Of a stretch of DNA of 64,000 nucleotides, positions 11,187-23,600 are shown one piece after another. The notes beneath the pieces were generated by a model. The model worked only from the letters and a program-made list of their open reading frames with translations. It was not told the origin of the DNA and made no database searches. The translations under genes were made by a program, and so were the position numbers. The stretch's first letter is position 1; the number at the start of each line of letters is the position of its first letter. The DNA comes from Populus alba (Eukaryota; Streptophyta; Magnoliopsida; Malpighiales; Salicaceae), in contig NC_133300.1 of the NCBI RefSeq assembly GCF_005239225.2, forward strand, positions 20,201,584 through 20,265,583. The letters run 5' to 3'.

Positions 11187-13445
11187 GACCCCCATGTATT
11201 CTCGATACTTTGAAGCATCATTTCCAACTTGGGTGGCTTGTTGTTGCAACCTTTCCGCATAACGGGCTACTTGCCCAACCTGTTTTGACATATGTCTTAT
11301 TCTGTCATGGAATACGGTGTTATCTGCGATTATTGCTTCGTTACTGGCTCCTAAGGCTTCGTTACTTCTTTCCAACACTCGAACCATATCCTCTAACCGT
11401 GCCAGCTTATCTCTTATCCTCTGCAGTTCTTCCTTTTTGATATCCAGCTCGGCTATTTTGGAATTAATTTGAACTGCAAAGTTGTACATATAGTCTTGGC
11501 ATTCTCGACGCTCTTGCTTAGCCTTACTCAGCTCCTCTTCCATCTCGAAGTAATGGCTTCTCAACTCGTCTTCTCGCATCTCGATCTCCGATTGTAAAGC
11601 CATCATCCTTCCTTTCGAAGACTCGGCTCTCTTCTGGTAATCCCTCATGTCAGACTCAGCGGCCCTTCTCGCACTTCTCTCTTTCTCCAGTTGCAACATG
11701 TATTGAGCTCTGACCTTCCTTTCTTCTTCTATGTCGAGGTTGGCTAGCCGATTCTTCTCCTTTTCAACTTCTACTTTCTTTAAAAGAAGGTTCCTTCCCT
11801 TCTTCAAAGAATCCATCATCTCCTTATCAACATTCATCTTGCCTTTTGTTGATCTCTTAACCTTAGTCAACTCTTTTTCTGTGAGCCCATTCTTCTTAAC
11901 CAGCTCATCATATTCAGCTATTTGATTCCTTAACTTAGCCTGGACCCCTGTTGTTATCTCTTCAGCTATCTCGGCCCTTTTCTGTCATTCATTTAGAGAC
12001 GTTAACTGCTTATCCTATTTTTCTAACCGCTGATTCAAGAAAACCCTCATCGTATTTTCTTCCTCTAACTGGTTTTCTAATAGTTGTTATTGCCCCTTAC
12101 TTTTGCTGTGATCAATTCTACACTGCTCTAGCTGCTTTCTTAAATCTTCCTCATCATCCATTCTTTTTCTTTTCTGTTGTTCTGTCGTTGATTCCGACTG
12201 TTCTTGTGTAGAGAAACCCTTCACTTCAGAAAGCTCTTCATTCCTCCAAACTGCATAATTCTGGCTGAATGAGGTTTCAAAATTGCTTCCTTCTTCCCTT
12301 TTCACCTTCAAGGGTCTTTCTCAATCTTGCCGGATAAGCTTCATTTCTTTGAGGAATGGTTGGTGCTTGAATAAACCGATGAAATCAACTAAACCCAAGG
12401 TTCTTGGTGTATACTGCATTCCGTCTAACTGTCTTGTTACAAGGGCGGGCGCATAACTGATGTAACTGGTTACACAAATCAAAGGAACTCATATCTTGCT
12501 TCCACAGCTCATTGTGCAGATGGCGTTGTTCATCCACGGCGCTTTCCACTTGAAGTTGCTCCTTGGCAAGGTTGCATACTTATCCATCCATGTTTTCTCA
12601 TCCCAATTCTTCCAAGTCTCATCTATGGTAATCTTTAACGGTCGCAGGTCAAACCACCAAAAGTTGTTGAAGATGTCCCTTGGTGTTTCGATATGACTGA
12701 TTATCCATAAACACAACATAGGGATGCAGCATCTCATAGCTCCTTTTCCATGCGTTCTACAATGATTGAGGGATAACATGGTTTCTCCCAAGATGGTTGA
12801 GGAGGGATTGATCCGGTCATGCTCGTATTCGACGAAGACATTTGCTGCTTCCAAACTAATGACCCCAATTTCAAAAGGGAATAATACTAGTCCAAAGATG
12901 ACGAAGGCCACCAACCTATATCGTTCATCTCCCAACTTGCCTTCTTCAGCATTTTTCTTCATTCGGGCTTCAATGACCTTCCATTTAAAAACCCCTTCAG
13001 CGACTCTACATTGGCTGATCTTTCCTAAGCCTAATAAACTGACTACCTCCAAAGTTGTGTCCTTAAATCTTCGCCGGTGGTATATTATGTGGCTGTTATT
13101 TTGAAAATCTAGAATCCTCTCATATTCCTCCAAGGTTGGTGTCATATCGATGTTCCCAAAGGTAAAACACCGATAACTAGGATTCTAAAAATTCAGAAGG
13201 GCTTTGATCGCTGCAGCTTGTACGGGCAACCTCGTTATTTGTGCAACTCTCCCATATTGTCTTTCAAAAAAAGTCTCATCAATATATTCCATGATAGACA
13301 ATAACTTCCCTAAGTCATTTACCATGTGATTTATCTTGGTAATGCATGGTAACCCACTAGCATCAATTCTTGGACATTTTCCTTCAGCTATCTGAGCCAG
13401 CTCAGATTCTTGTCCGAATTCTTGGAAAAAAAGGAACTTAGTCAT
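11187..13445 (-). pseudogene. Tat-type upstream ORF1 (DUF7745-like plus coiled coil), minus-strand relic
   Basis: Open pieces on the minus strand (13445-13185, 13145-12489, 12311-12087, 11870-11187) align in order with ORF1 of element B. Shared marks are CPRIDASGLPCITKI, TPTLEEYERIL, VISLEAANVFVEYEHDRINPS, LSLNH and NNFWWFDLRPL, followed by a long Glu/Lys/Arg-rich coiled coil with heptad character. Frames are broken several times. The end diverges after KYREYMG near 11187, so the C-terminus is lost, and no gag or pol follows. DUF7745-type proteins occur as ORFs ahead of gag in Tat/Ogre elements; their biochemical role is unknown. Confidence 0.75.
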
Positions 13446-13945
13446 GATTTCAGCTCAAAACCTGGATTGATGAATTTAACCATATTAATCATGATGCAAA
13501 TGGAAATACATAACCTAAGGACAAGCTCTATTTATTAAGTGAGAGTGGGTAGTTTTTCTATCTGGTCTTGAAGGGTCTCATATCTGCCCAGTAACGTTCT
13601 TCGTAAAGATAGTATGGGGGCGTTGCTAGGAACAGTTAAGACACGTATGCCCACCATTACCAAGCAGGCACTCAGATATGAGTTGGGTGTTTCATGCATT
13701 TAAACCTTGACCAATAGTCTTAGGGTAAATCGCTAATTCCCCACTTAACTTAAAGCTTGTGTGTGCTTCTCAAAATAAAAGCAAGTGATGCATGAGACAA
13801 TTTTATACAATGCATGAATAATACGCGTAAAATAAAAAACAAATATGCAAATAAATAAAAGGAAAGGCATATTAATAATAAGCACAGGAAAACACAAACA
13901 AATTAGACAAAAACAAAGCTTAGTCTACAAGGTCCCCATTGAACA
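13446..13945 (-). other. Leader region of the minus-strand Tat relic
   Basis: On the minus strand this resembles 17780-18346 of element B: GGGGACCTTGTAGACTAAGC near 13920-13940 parallels the GGGGACACGAAGACTAAGC that follows the PBS of element B, and TTTAAGTTAAGTGGG near 13740 parallels TTTATGTTAAGTGGG. It is therefore the untranslated leader between PBS and ORF1. Similarity ends near the PBS, and the 5' LTR could not be identified with confidence. Confidence 0.6.
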
Positions 13946-14700
13946 GTGTCGTTTTGACACTGTTCCTCTTTCTGCACGCCCCCTTAAAACAAGGAACAGT
14001 GTCGGAGCCTAAAGCCTCACGCCCCCGTTGAAGACCTCACCCGGTGTCCCCTGCTCCCCACGCGCAACAACTTCCCTGCTCACCATTTGCCTATAAATGC
14101 TGCCCTTAGTAGTTGCAGAGGAGGGGGTTTTTGGTTTTTGGTGGGAGAAAAAATGGACAGAGAGGTTGGATAAAAGAAAAAAAAAAGACAGGGAGAGGGG
14201 AATGCAAGAAAAATAAACCGAGAGGAGCTGGGAATAACATAGAAAAACTAAAAAAAACAGAGAAAACAGAGAGGGAGAACGTAAGTAACAGAGGAGGAGA
14301 TAACATAGTGGGAATACAGGAGATTGAAACGCAAGGGAAGGCGACACGAAGCAACAAAAACAGAAGAGCAAGGAGAAACCGAGTGCCGGAGCAAAGCTCA
14401 CAGACACCTCCGATCCTGCGCAGCAGTTTCATCGTCATCGTCTTCAACATCATTTCAACCAGGTATGTCTCCCTTCTCGTCGTTGTTCCCAGCACTTCAC
14501 TGTCAAATATAATTCACATGAGCGTTCACATCCAATATAATGTTATCAAATATAATTCACGCGAACAGTGAATGCTAATTCACGCGAAATATAATTTCAC
14601 TGTTCACATCAAATATACATGGCCCACATAGAAAAAGCTCGTGCACAGGCCTGCCAGTTTAGGCCTCCGTGTGCGGGCCTGTAATTATTTTTCATGTCAT
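13946..14700 (+). other. LTR-like promoter/leader segment of uncertain family
   Basis: A TATAAAT (14092-14098) is followed by a purine-rich leader and then by inverted repeats built on GAACAGTG/CACTGTTC and CACGCG words (13941-13990, 14560-14610). The same layout is seen in the element B LTR. No partner LTR, terminal TG/CA or TSD was found, so a diverged LTR fragment is likely but not proven. Open frames here are low-complexity. Confidence 0.35.
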
Positions 14701-15991
14701 CTGCACTATGCTTTTTTTATTTTTATTTTTTAAAAGACAAATCGTCATCTGAAATTCTAGAATCTGATCACTGCAGTGGTCGTAAAAATAGGGTTAATAG
14801 TTTTTTTCCTTTCAAAAACTCATTTTCAACTCGTTTTTACCCAAAACAATTAGGAAACACTCTAGAAATCTTGTTAAATCAAACCATAGCCTCCAAAAAC
14901 ATAAAAAAACTAGCCCACAACCCGAAATCAAGTTGAAACCAAAAATTTTCTTAAGCTCGGATTTGTTTCTTAGGCGTTTCAAGATTTAAAAAAAAAACAT
15001 AATCTTAACTCCTCTTCTTACATGAAATCTTTTGAACATAAAAAACATTCGTTTCCGTGGCCTAAAAGCTTTCCCCAACAATAACTTTCTCTCTCTAAAT
15101 AAGGATCTAGCGACCCCCTCTCTCTCCTCCACCCAAAACGACTAAAAAAAAAAGGAAAATGAAATTTGTTGTCAAAATATATTTTTTGAAAATTATCGGA
15201 ACTGGATACTTGATTGCTTAAAAATATGGTGGACAAAAATGAAATTCTCAAATAAATAACATACTTGTTACTAATTTTACTAGTTTTTGTAACTTCAATC
15301 CCATGTTTTTCAATTCAACCATCACCCCTAAGAAAACATGCAATTGGCTATAATTTGGGTTCAAAATGGCTTAATTATGCAAAAGAAAAGCTCAAACAAT
15401 CAAATTGAAAATTTTTAAAAAATTCAATATTGTAATCCATAGTGAAATGTAAGAGAATGAATAGTAATTGGTCATTTTCTTTTCATGGGATCTTGTCGAG
15501 GAAGGCATAACCACTTTGCATATGGCAACATTAAATTGACATGTTGAAAGTGTGCAGTTACTCTTGGACTTGGGAGCTTCTGTTGTGGCAAGGGCACTGT
15601 CAAATTTCAAATCCAAAGATAAAGGCAACACATTCAAGAAATGGTAATCTTAACAAAATAGCTAGCCCTAGTTAGTTGTATGATGCTAGTCTTGCAATCA
15701 TGAAGTGCTTCTTCTTGGACATCACTCGTGAAAATATTAATTTAAATGCTTTAAATGTATTTTGTATTTCAATGTTAATCTAAAAACTTACATTACTTGT
15801 ATATTTTTTGTATTTTCAATATTTTTTTGTGAGAGCTTGTGAAGCTCTTTGTAGATGAGCAGAAAAGAATAAATACGAACAATTATGTAAACCCCTAAAA
15901 ATTTAAAAATAAAATAAATAACAAGTGAATAAATTATTATTATCAATATGTAAGATAAGTCATAATAACTAAAAAATATTGGTGTAAACCC
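14701..15991. other. Intergenic AT-rich DNA
   Basis: No gene, RNA or repeat unit is recognised. Short frames on both strands have no family resemblance. It abuts the 5' end of element B; the last five bases (AACCC) do not recur after the 3' LTR. Confidence 0.5.
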
Positions 15992-16396
15992 TGTTGTAAC
16001 CAAATTTTGACCCAATTATTGTTAAAATAATTTTTAAGGAGGGTAAATCTTGAAAATTAAAAAGACCAGGGGTTCGAATGCAAGGATTTAGAAACTTCAA
16101 GGACTAGATTGGAAATAACCATTCTCAGCCCAAAACAGCATCGTTTCAATCAGGTGTTGTCCGTCATCTTCGTCTTCAAAACACCGAACGTCCGCCTGCA
16201 AAGAAGGAAACAAAAGCGTGAAACACCAGTATCCTAACCCATTCAAAATACAAAAAGCAATAATTATCTTCATGATAATTACAACCCGGCGAGATAAAAA
16301 TTGCACTTTGAATTCGAGTCCTAGCAGGAACCGTCTCCCTCAGTCGTGCTTATCAAGAGGAGAGACGTGAGGCTGAGGGGGAGGAAAATTGATCCC

Positions 16397-16404
16397 TATA
16401 AATA
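16397..16404 (+). promoter_or_regulatory. TATA box of 5' LTR
   Basis: TATAAATA stands about 405 bp into the LTR, followed by an A/purine-rich leader with AACAGAG words. The same box occurs at 31368-31375 (3' LTR) and 40849-40856 (solo LTR). Transcription would start about 30 bp downstream. Confidence 0.7.
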
Positions 16405-16849
16405 CCCAACAATTGACAACGCCAAAAAAAAAAACAAAAAGAAACCCAGAATTTACCCAGAAAAACAGAGATAAGAACAGGAAACCGAACCAAAAAAGAA
16501 CCCAAAAACAGAGCAATTAACCAAAAAAAACAGAGCAAACAAAACACAAAAAAAAGAGAGAAGAGACAGAGAAGAACAGATCACCGGCCAAATTTCATCC
16601 CTTCTAGAAATCGGTTTTCGTCCGAACTGCTTTCACCCCTACAGAAACCCAATTGACCACCGAACCATAGATCATTGACATAGAGCAGTCGAGCCACACC
16701 GTCGCTTCAACCTGCCTCAGCATCGCCAGAAACAGAAAGCAGTCGACTCAAAGCAGCCAGACCAGCGTTGCAATCTTCTTCAATCTCCAGAAACAGGTTC
16801 GCTTCCTTTTTCATTTTTTCTTTGCTCTTCGTGTTCAAATAATTGTTTG

Positions 16850-16952
16850 AACAGTGCGAAGGTAATTTAATTACCTTTGCACTGTTGATGCACGCGTGAT
16901 CTGTTTCACGCGTGCATCTTGTGTAGCCGAGTCACTGGCTTGGGCCAGTGAC
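16850..16952 (+). other. Cluster of three long hairpins in LTR leader
   Basis: Hairpin 1 (16850-16886): 17-bp arms AACAGTGCGAAGGTAAT with a 3-nt loop and one G-T pair. Hairpin 2 (16887-16918): perfect 13-bp arms GATGCACGCGTGA with a 6-nt loop. Hairpin 3 (16931-16952): 9-bp arms GTCACTGGC with loop TTGG. A further GGCTGGG/CCCAGCC-rich fold follows to about 17000. In the 3' LTR the same hairpins lie at 31815-31920 with fully paired arms. Confidence 0.85.
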
Positions 16953-17208
16953 CCGGGCCGGGCTGGCTGGGTTCAGCCCAGCCCTTGTGGGGCTGAGCTG
17001 AGCCCAGCCACCAACATGTATACCTGCTGGGTTGGATTTAGCCCAGCCCAGCCCAGCCCAAAATAAAAAAAAAAAAAATATAAAATATAAAAAAATATAT
17101 AATAAAAATTGTGTATGTAAAAATATATACATAAATGAATTTATTGTTTTTTTTTATTCATTGACAAAAAAAACACATAAAATAAAATAGGATAAATTTA
17201 GTTAGTAT

Positions 17209-17469
17209 ATTCACGACGCCAGAGTCGGGAATAAAAAATACTAGGGTAAATTTATTTTAATTTATTTTGTTTCGCATGTATAAAAAAATAATTTGATAAA
17301 AAAAAATAATAAATTGATTTCTACTTGTTTATTCACTGACGCCAGAGTCAGGAATATAATAAAATGATGATATGAATTTACTTATTTTGATACCTACGTA
17401 ATATTTACCAACGCCAGAGTTGGAAATATTCGTAGTTGAATATTCACTGGCGCCAGAGTCAGGAATATT
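17209..17469 (+). other. Array of four covarying GCCAGA-loop hairpins in 5' LTR
   Basis: Cores lie at 17209-17232, 17331-17355, 17403-17427 and 17443-17467. Each keeps the loop GCCAGA and an unpaired A on the 5' arm, while stem bases vary in a paired fashion: CTGAC/GTCAG in the second, CCAAC/GTTGG in the third, CTGGC/GTCAG (one G-T) in the fourth, and outer arms ATTC/GAAT or ATTT/AAAT. The third extends to CTACG...CGTAG (17394-17435), a 17-bp interrupted stem. Confidence 0.8.
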
Positions 17470-17769
17470 GTACACAAGAACTCATAGTATAAACCAATAA
17501 AAATTTTAGTAATTAATAACAAAGACCAGCAATGCAGCCTACCTTAGGTAGGACGTTTAAGGGGTGATAATATCTTCCCTTTTTCGTAACCAGTCTCGGA
17601 TCATAGAATCTATGTTGACCAGTTAGGGTTCCTAGTGACCATAATACTAGGTGGCGACTCCTTAAACAAAGACATTTTCCCCTAAAAGAACACGACGCCA
17701 GAAATCTGTTCTTTTTCCATAATCCGAGAATTAATTTTTAAGGCCGCCGCGATGTCGGGTGCGACAGAA

Positions 17770-17787
17770 TGGTGACTCCACTGGGGA
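17770..17787 (+). other. Primer binding site of element B
   Basis: TGGTGACTCCACTGGGGA begins three bases after the LTR terminus GCGACA. A 3'-terminal TGG complementary to tRNA CCA is present, and the TGG(C/T)GACTCC...TGGGGA form is typical of Tat/Ogre elements. The primer tRNA is not assigned here. Confidence 0.75.
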
Positions 17788-18346
17788 CACGAAGACTAAG
17801 CTTTGTCTTTATTTGTTAAAATTTCTATAAATGTTTGTTGTGTTGTTTTTTATTTTTTTTTTATTTTATTTAGTTTATTTTATTTATTTATTTATTTATT
17901 TATTTATTGCCTTAGCATCCATATTTATTCATGTCATCATATACATTGAATATAGATTTGTGCCTTCACACACCACGCATTTCATAATAAATATATGTTA
18001 TACAAACTTTATGTTAAGTGGGAGAGTAGCGGTACCCCAATGGCTTTGGCCTGGGTAAGACTCGTGAAACCATCCAACTTTCGCCTGATTGTTTACTCGA
18101 TAGTGGTTGGTATGCCTAAACTGATATTATTCAGGGCCTCTATCTTCACGCTACTTGTAAGCCTCACATCAACCTTTCGAGGAAGATCACTGAGCATGCG
18201 AAAGACCTTTCAAAGACTAGATAGCAACCTACCCTAAGCATGTAATGACCAGAACTTACCCTTTAGGTTGTTCCCTATGTAAGTTTCACTAAAGTAAAGC
18301 TTAACATGTATTATTTCATAACAGGATTATTATTTCGGGTGACATA
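17788..18346 (+). other. Leader between PBS and ORF1 of element B
   Basis: Untranslated, with a T-rich low-complexity stretch and TTTA microsatellite (17829-17907). It parallels the minus-strand leader at 13446-13945. No coding signal is seen. Confidence 0.6.
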
Positions 18347-20327
18347 ATGGCTGTTAATCGAGAAGTCAACACTATTAAGTATGGGCTTGAATCTGAATCA
18401 TTGCATATGACCGAGGGAGATTGCCCTAGACTGGATGACAGTGGGATACCGCTGCTAAAAGAGGTGAGATGTGTAATAAATGATGCCATTCGTTTGATTC
18501 CACTCACCAAATACTTGGATGATGAGACAGAATTTACTAAGATATATGGGAGAGTTTTGCATCTTTTAAATGTGTCGGTACTGCCATTGGCCATAAGAGC
18601 TCTGATTCATTTTTGGGATCCTGATTATCGATGTTTTACATTTGGGGATGTCGATATGGTTCCTACCATTGAAGAATATGGTGTTTTGACAGAATTTCCT
18701 GAGGATATACATAAGGTTTACTTTCATCAAAAGACTGAGGATACTATAGAGGAGCTTGCTAAGCTATTGGGAATCCAGCAAATGAGTTTGTATAGAGAAA
18801 AAAATAATTCCGGGGGTTTGAGATGGAAACGGCTAGAAGAGTTGTTGATTGCTAAAAAGTCTAATCCATGTGCTAAAGTAGAAGTATACAGAATATTGGC
18901 TTTGGGAATATTTGGGTTGATTTTGTGCCCTTCATCTGCTGGAATTGTTAGTTTAGAGGCAGCCAATTTGTTTGTTGAGTATGAGAAGACTAAAATTAAT
19001 CCTTCTGCTGCGATTTTGGCTGAAACTTTTTTGTCCCTCAATCATTGAAAAAAGACTAGAAAAGGTTCTATAAGATGTTGTGTGCCATTATTGTTCATTT
19101 GGATGGTAAGTCATATAGAATCTGAGACACCAATATTCCGGAATTTTTGGTGGTTTGGTCAAAGGCCACTAGAGTTATTGGTATCAAGTGAATGGAAAAT
19201 TTTTTCTGAAGATGATTGGGGGGTAAAATTACAAGGAATTCCACGAAGCAAGGTTAATTGGAGAGCTCCTTGGATGAGAAATGTAACGTACTTAATGAGT
19301 TGCGGGAAGAAGCCTTGGGTAACTTTGATTGGAGTGACTGGATATATTAGCTATGCGTCTGCTTTAGTTGCAAGACAGTTTGGGGGCATACAAAGCATTC
19401 CAAGAACGGTTGGTTTATCTCAATTTACTGGAGTGTACAAAGGAGCTACCATGGAGATGTTGGAGAGCATTAAACAAGATTGGAAGTCTTTGGTACTTGT
19501 GAAAAAGGAGACTGGATTAAGGAATCCTACAATTAGTGAAAAGTATTCTGAATGGCGTAATGGAGGAATCTCTTATATGGCAGAAGTTTCTGAGTCTGTG
19601 GGCATTCGAAGAAAAAGAGTAAATTGTGAAGAAGAATTAAGAAAACAAGTAAAAGCGTTACAAGTTGAGCTTAAAGCAAATGAGGAACATAGAGTGTCTT
19701 TAGAGCGGCAGCTAGCCAAAGAAAAGGATTTAAGGAAAATAGCTGAAGAAGAAAGGGACTCTGGTGGTCAAGACTTGATAAAGGCAAAGACTGACTTGGA
19801 AACACAAAAGACAATTAATCAGGACATGACATATTACATGGAAAAAGCTAAGCATTGGGAAGAGTCAGCCATCAAGACACAAGCTATATTGAAAATGCGT
19901 CGGGTAGACATTGTTAAGTTGAAAGACCAATTGGGAAGAGCGGAGGCTTTAACTAAAATGCACGAAAGAGCAGAAAGCAGAGTTTGAACAGTCATAAGGC
20001 GAAGCAGAAGCGTTGAGATCTAAGTTGGACAAAGAAAAATTAAAGACCGTACAACTTATGGGAAACCAAAAAATGATAAAGCAACATAATCAAACATTGG
20101 ATGATGCCAATAACTTTTTGTCTAGAAACAACTTGATTCATACTGAGAGGATAAAGGAACTACAAGATCAGATTAATCGAGCAGCTGCAGAAGCCCATTT
20201 ATTACGAGTGGAAGCTCGTCAGGTGGGAGGAGATATAATGAAATATCGAAGAAGCATGGATAACACCGATCTTTTTTTGAAAGCAATAGCTACTAGAGGC
20301 AGTGTTTTTTCTCCTGTAATAGATTAG
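18347..20327 (+). pseudogene. ORF1 of element B: DUF7745-like domain plus coiled coil (broken)
   Basis: The N-terminal part carries CPRLDDSGIPLLKEV, LIHFWDPDYRCFTFGDVD, VPTIEEYGVL, GIVSLEAANLFVEYEKTKIN and NFWWFGQRPLE, the signature of the plant DUF7745 family. From about 19600 it becomes a long Lys/Glu-rich coiled coil (RKQVKALQVELKANEE, AEEERDSGGQDLIKAKTD) ending SVFSPVID at 20327. One in-frame TGA at 19046-19048 (after LSLNH) and a frameshift near 19985-20010 break it. ORFs in this position are a hallmark of Ogre-type elements, and their function is not known. The minus-strand relic at 11187-13445 is a second, diverged copy. Confidence 0.8.
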
Positions 20328-20666
20328 ATTAATTTTTCACTGTAAGTTTCTGAATAAGTAATAAGAGGGCTGAGACCCACATTTTTCAATGCAAAGATAT
20401 GTGTATATAGCTGAAAGTCCAAATGTCAAAAAGCTAAGCAGATTTCTTCTCGGCATCGCAACAATGATATCAAGTTCAAGCTCAACCCATATATCCAAAG
20501 AATGACGGCCATATGTCACCAACAAAAAGCGAATCTATATCAAATATGTGGCATTCACATTCATGCATCACATACATTTGCTTATAGATTGTCATATTCT
20601 GCATATAACAGGTGAAATATAGGTCCCCAACCTAAACGTATTCATAATACTCGTTCACGAAAGAAA
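20328..20666 (+). other. Spacer between ORF1 and gag
   Basis: Non-coding on the plus strand with several stops. No promoter or repeat is recognised. It may act as a leader or internal initiation region for gag. Confidence 0.45.
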
Positions 20667-23600
20667 ATGGAAAATGAAGAGAGAAATCAGCTAGAAATTC
20701 AACACCAAAAAGAGCTGGTTCAACACCAAAGAGAGCTGGAAAGCCTGAAAGAGGATGTAGCAAGGCTTACCAGCTTGCTTGAACAAGCTTTGAGGCCTAG
20801 AGTTGGAGAAGGGACATCTTCTCAACAAACATTTACACCTCCGCCTCCTGTTGTTCCGCCATTTGAGCCTCAACATGCTGCTCATTTCGCACCTACTCAA
20901 TCAGCACATCCAATGAGGTCCCCCATGACTGTGTTGATAGAAGAAGAACCTCAAAGGAACAAGATCATAGAGGAAAATGGTCAGGAAAAACTAGCTGCTT
21001 AGAAGAAAGAATGAAGGCAATAGAGGGAATAGTTTGTATGATCCGGTAAAGGCTGCTGAAATGTGTTTAGTGCCTAATGTGGTTATTCCCAGAAAATTCA
21101 GAGTTCCAGAATTTGTTAAATATACTGGAACTCAATGCCCAATCACCCATCTTAAAGCATACTGTAATAAGATGGCTGAAGTAGTCCATGATGAGAAGTT
21201 ATTGATCCATTTCTTTCAAGATAGTTTAAGTGATGCTGCTCTTGCTTGGTATATGCGTTTGGATAATACCAAGATTAAAGGATGGAAGGATTTAGCTGAA
21301 GCTTTTATTAGACAGTATAAGTTCAACATGGACATTACCCCAGATAGAACAAGTCTGCAAGCCATGGAAAAAGGCAATAAGGAGTCTGTAAGAGAATATG
21401 CCCAAAGGTGGCGTGAATCAGCCGCGCAAGTAAATCCTTCATTGTCGGAAAGGGATATGACTGGTTTATTTTCCAACACTTTCAAAGCCCCGTACTTTGA
21501 ATACTTGGTAGGTAGTGCTGCACAAAATTTCTCTGATTTGGTTGTTATAGCTGAAAGGATCGAACAAGCTGTTCGGACGGGTAGGATCGTGGATCCTACT
21601 GAAAAAAGAGGTTTTATTGGAAAAAGAAAAGAAACGGAAGTTCACAATGTTGAAAGGGAAAGTAGAGGGAAAACACTTTACCAAGATAATTACAAGCTCC
21701 AAACAGTATTACACCTACCCCCTCTATATCCAATATAAAATTCTCTTCACCTACAAACACCCAAAATAACCCAATAAACAACCAAACCAATAATGCCTAC
21801 CGTCCGAGAAGAAATTTTCCAATAGATCAAGTGCAGCTTCCACCATTACCCATGTCTCTTACTGAAATGCACCAAAGATTGCTTAGTATTGGTCAGGTAG
21901 CACCAGTTCCCTTAGAACCTTTACAACCACCATTTCCTTTTTGGTATAAACCCGATCAAAAATGTGAATACCATGCTGGTGCTGTTGGTCATCATATTGA
22001 TGGATGTGTTGCATTCAAAAGAAAAATCCTTCAGCTCATCAAAGCTGGGTGGATTTCTTTTGATGAGTCTCCAAATGTGAGCTTAACCCTCTACCAAATC
22101 ACGCTTCTGGAAGTGGGGGAGTTAATAGCTTGGAGATAGGAAAGGGAGGTACAATCAACTTTAAAGGTGACTATGGATAGATTGTATGGGATGTTAAGGA
22201 CAAACAGATTATCTAAAGACACCAGTCAAAATACAAACTGTAAGGAATGCGAATGAGTATTGTAAATATCATCAACGGCTTGGGCATGATATTGACTCGT
22301 GCGAGGAGTTTTCTTTTGGAGGTAGAAAATATGATGACGTTGGGAATGTTAAGATTTGATGAAACCCAAAGAAGATGAGTTAGTAGGAACAATGAATGGT
22401 TGTAACAAAAAAGTGGAAGTTTGTAGATACATGTACCAACCTGAAAAGGGTCCACCAAAAAATGATGATCCTAACAAAGCCTATGAACATATGCTAACGG
22501 AAGCTATAATGCCCAACCCTATAATTATGGTTATTCTTTCACAGCACAAATCCTGCCCCTGTTTTTCCATGCTGAAGTAGGAGGACTCACTCGGAGTGGG
22601 AGATGTTTTACTCCTGAAGAGTTGGAAAAACCATAGAAAAGCCAAAGGAAAGGGACATGGTGGAATTGATAAAGACAGATGAGGTTAATAAGCCAGTAAG
22701 TGATGAAGAGGCTAATGAATTTCTGAAAAATTGATGAAGCACAGCGAATATAGTGTGGTTGATCAGCTAAAGAAAACACCCGCTAGGATTTCTTTGTTAT
22801 CATTAATATTGAGTTCAGAATTGCATAGGGAACGCACTTCAGAAGGTTCTTAAATGAAGCATATGTTCCTCAGGATATCACACAAGACTCCATAGACATT
22901 TGGTGGGTCGGGATTCAAGCCTAGCAATTACCTCTATTTTACCGATGATGAGCTAGATCATGAAGGAACCGGTCATAATAAACCATTTGCATATCACGGT
23001 AAAATGCAAGGATTGTGTGATTGCTAAGGTGCTTATAGATAATGGTTCTTCTCATGTATTGCCAAGACATGTACTTGATAAAATGCCAGTTGATGCCTCT
23101 CACATGAAGCCAAGTACCATGACTGCTAGGGCATATGATGGGTCACCTAGACCAATCACTGGGAGTATTGATGTTGAACTAATCATTGGCCCACAACCAT
23201 TTCAAGGTCACATTACAAGTAATGGACATTCATCCATCATATATAGCATGTTACTTGGAAGACCTTGGATCCATGCAGCCCGAGCTGTCGCATCTTCTTT
23301 ACATCAACGGAGTCAAGTTTAGTCATCAATGGGAAATTTGGTGACTGTGAGAGCTGAGGAAACTTTGTCAATGATAAAAAAAATGTGTCTCGATCCCTTA
23401 CATAGAAACTGAAGAAAGTAAGGATGGAAATCTGCATGCATTTGAAGTTGTAAATGCTGAATGGGTACCGAAAATACGGTACGAAGAAAGCCAGAAATTT
23501 CCGAAGCAGCAAAAATGGCTGCTAAATACTTCTTAAAGCATGGACTGCCATTTCAATATGACCATACTACCGGAATGCCTGAGAGGATTAATGTGATAAA

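Larger units (their letters stand above)
15992..17766 (+). repeat. 5' LTR of element B (1775 bp)
   Basis: Begins TGTTGTAACCAAATTTTGAC and ends GATGTCGGGTGCGACA. It matches 30969-32876 almost throughout. It contains a TATA box, a hairpin cluster (16850-16952), an array of GCCAGA-loop hairpins (17209-17469) and a conserved terminal domain (17526-17661) that is also recognisable in the solo LTR at 42240-42378. It is 133 bp shorter than the 3' LTR because it has one fewer copy of a hairpin-containing unit. Confidence 0.95.

Noticed and set aside
14009..14571. Overlapping open frames of 130-150 codons on both strands
   Set aside because: Purine-rich low-complexity leader of an LTR-like segment; no domain.
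15392..15637. Possible gene remnant on the minus strand
   Set aside because: The 81-codon frame has no family resemblance that I can name; not reported as a gene.
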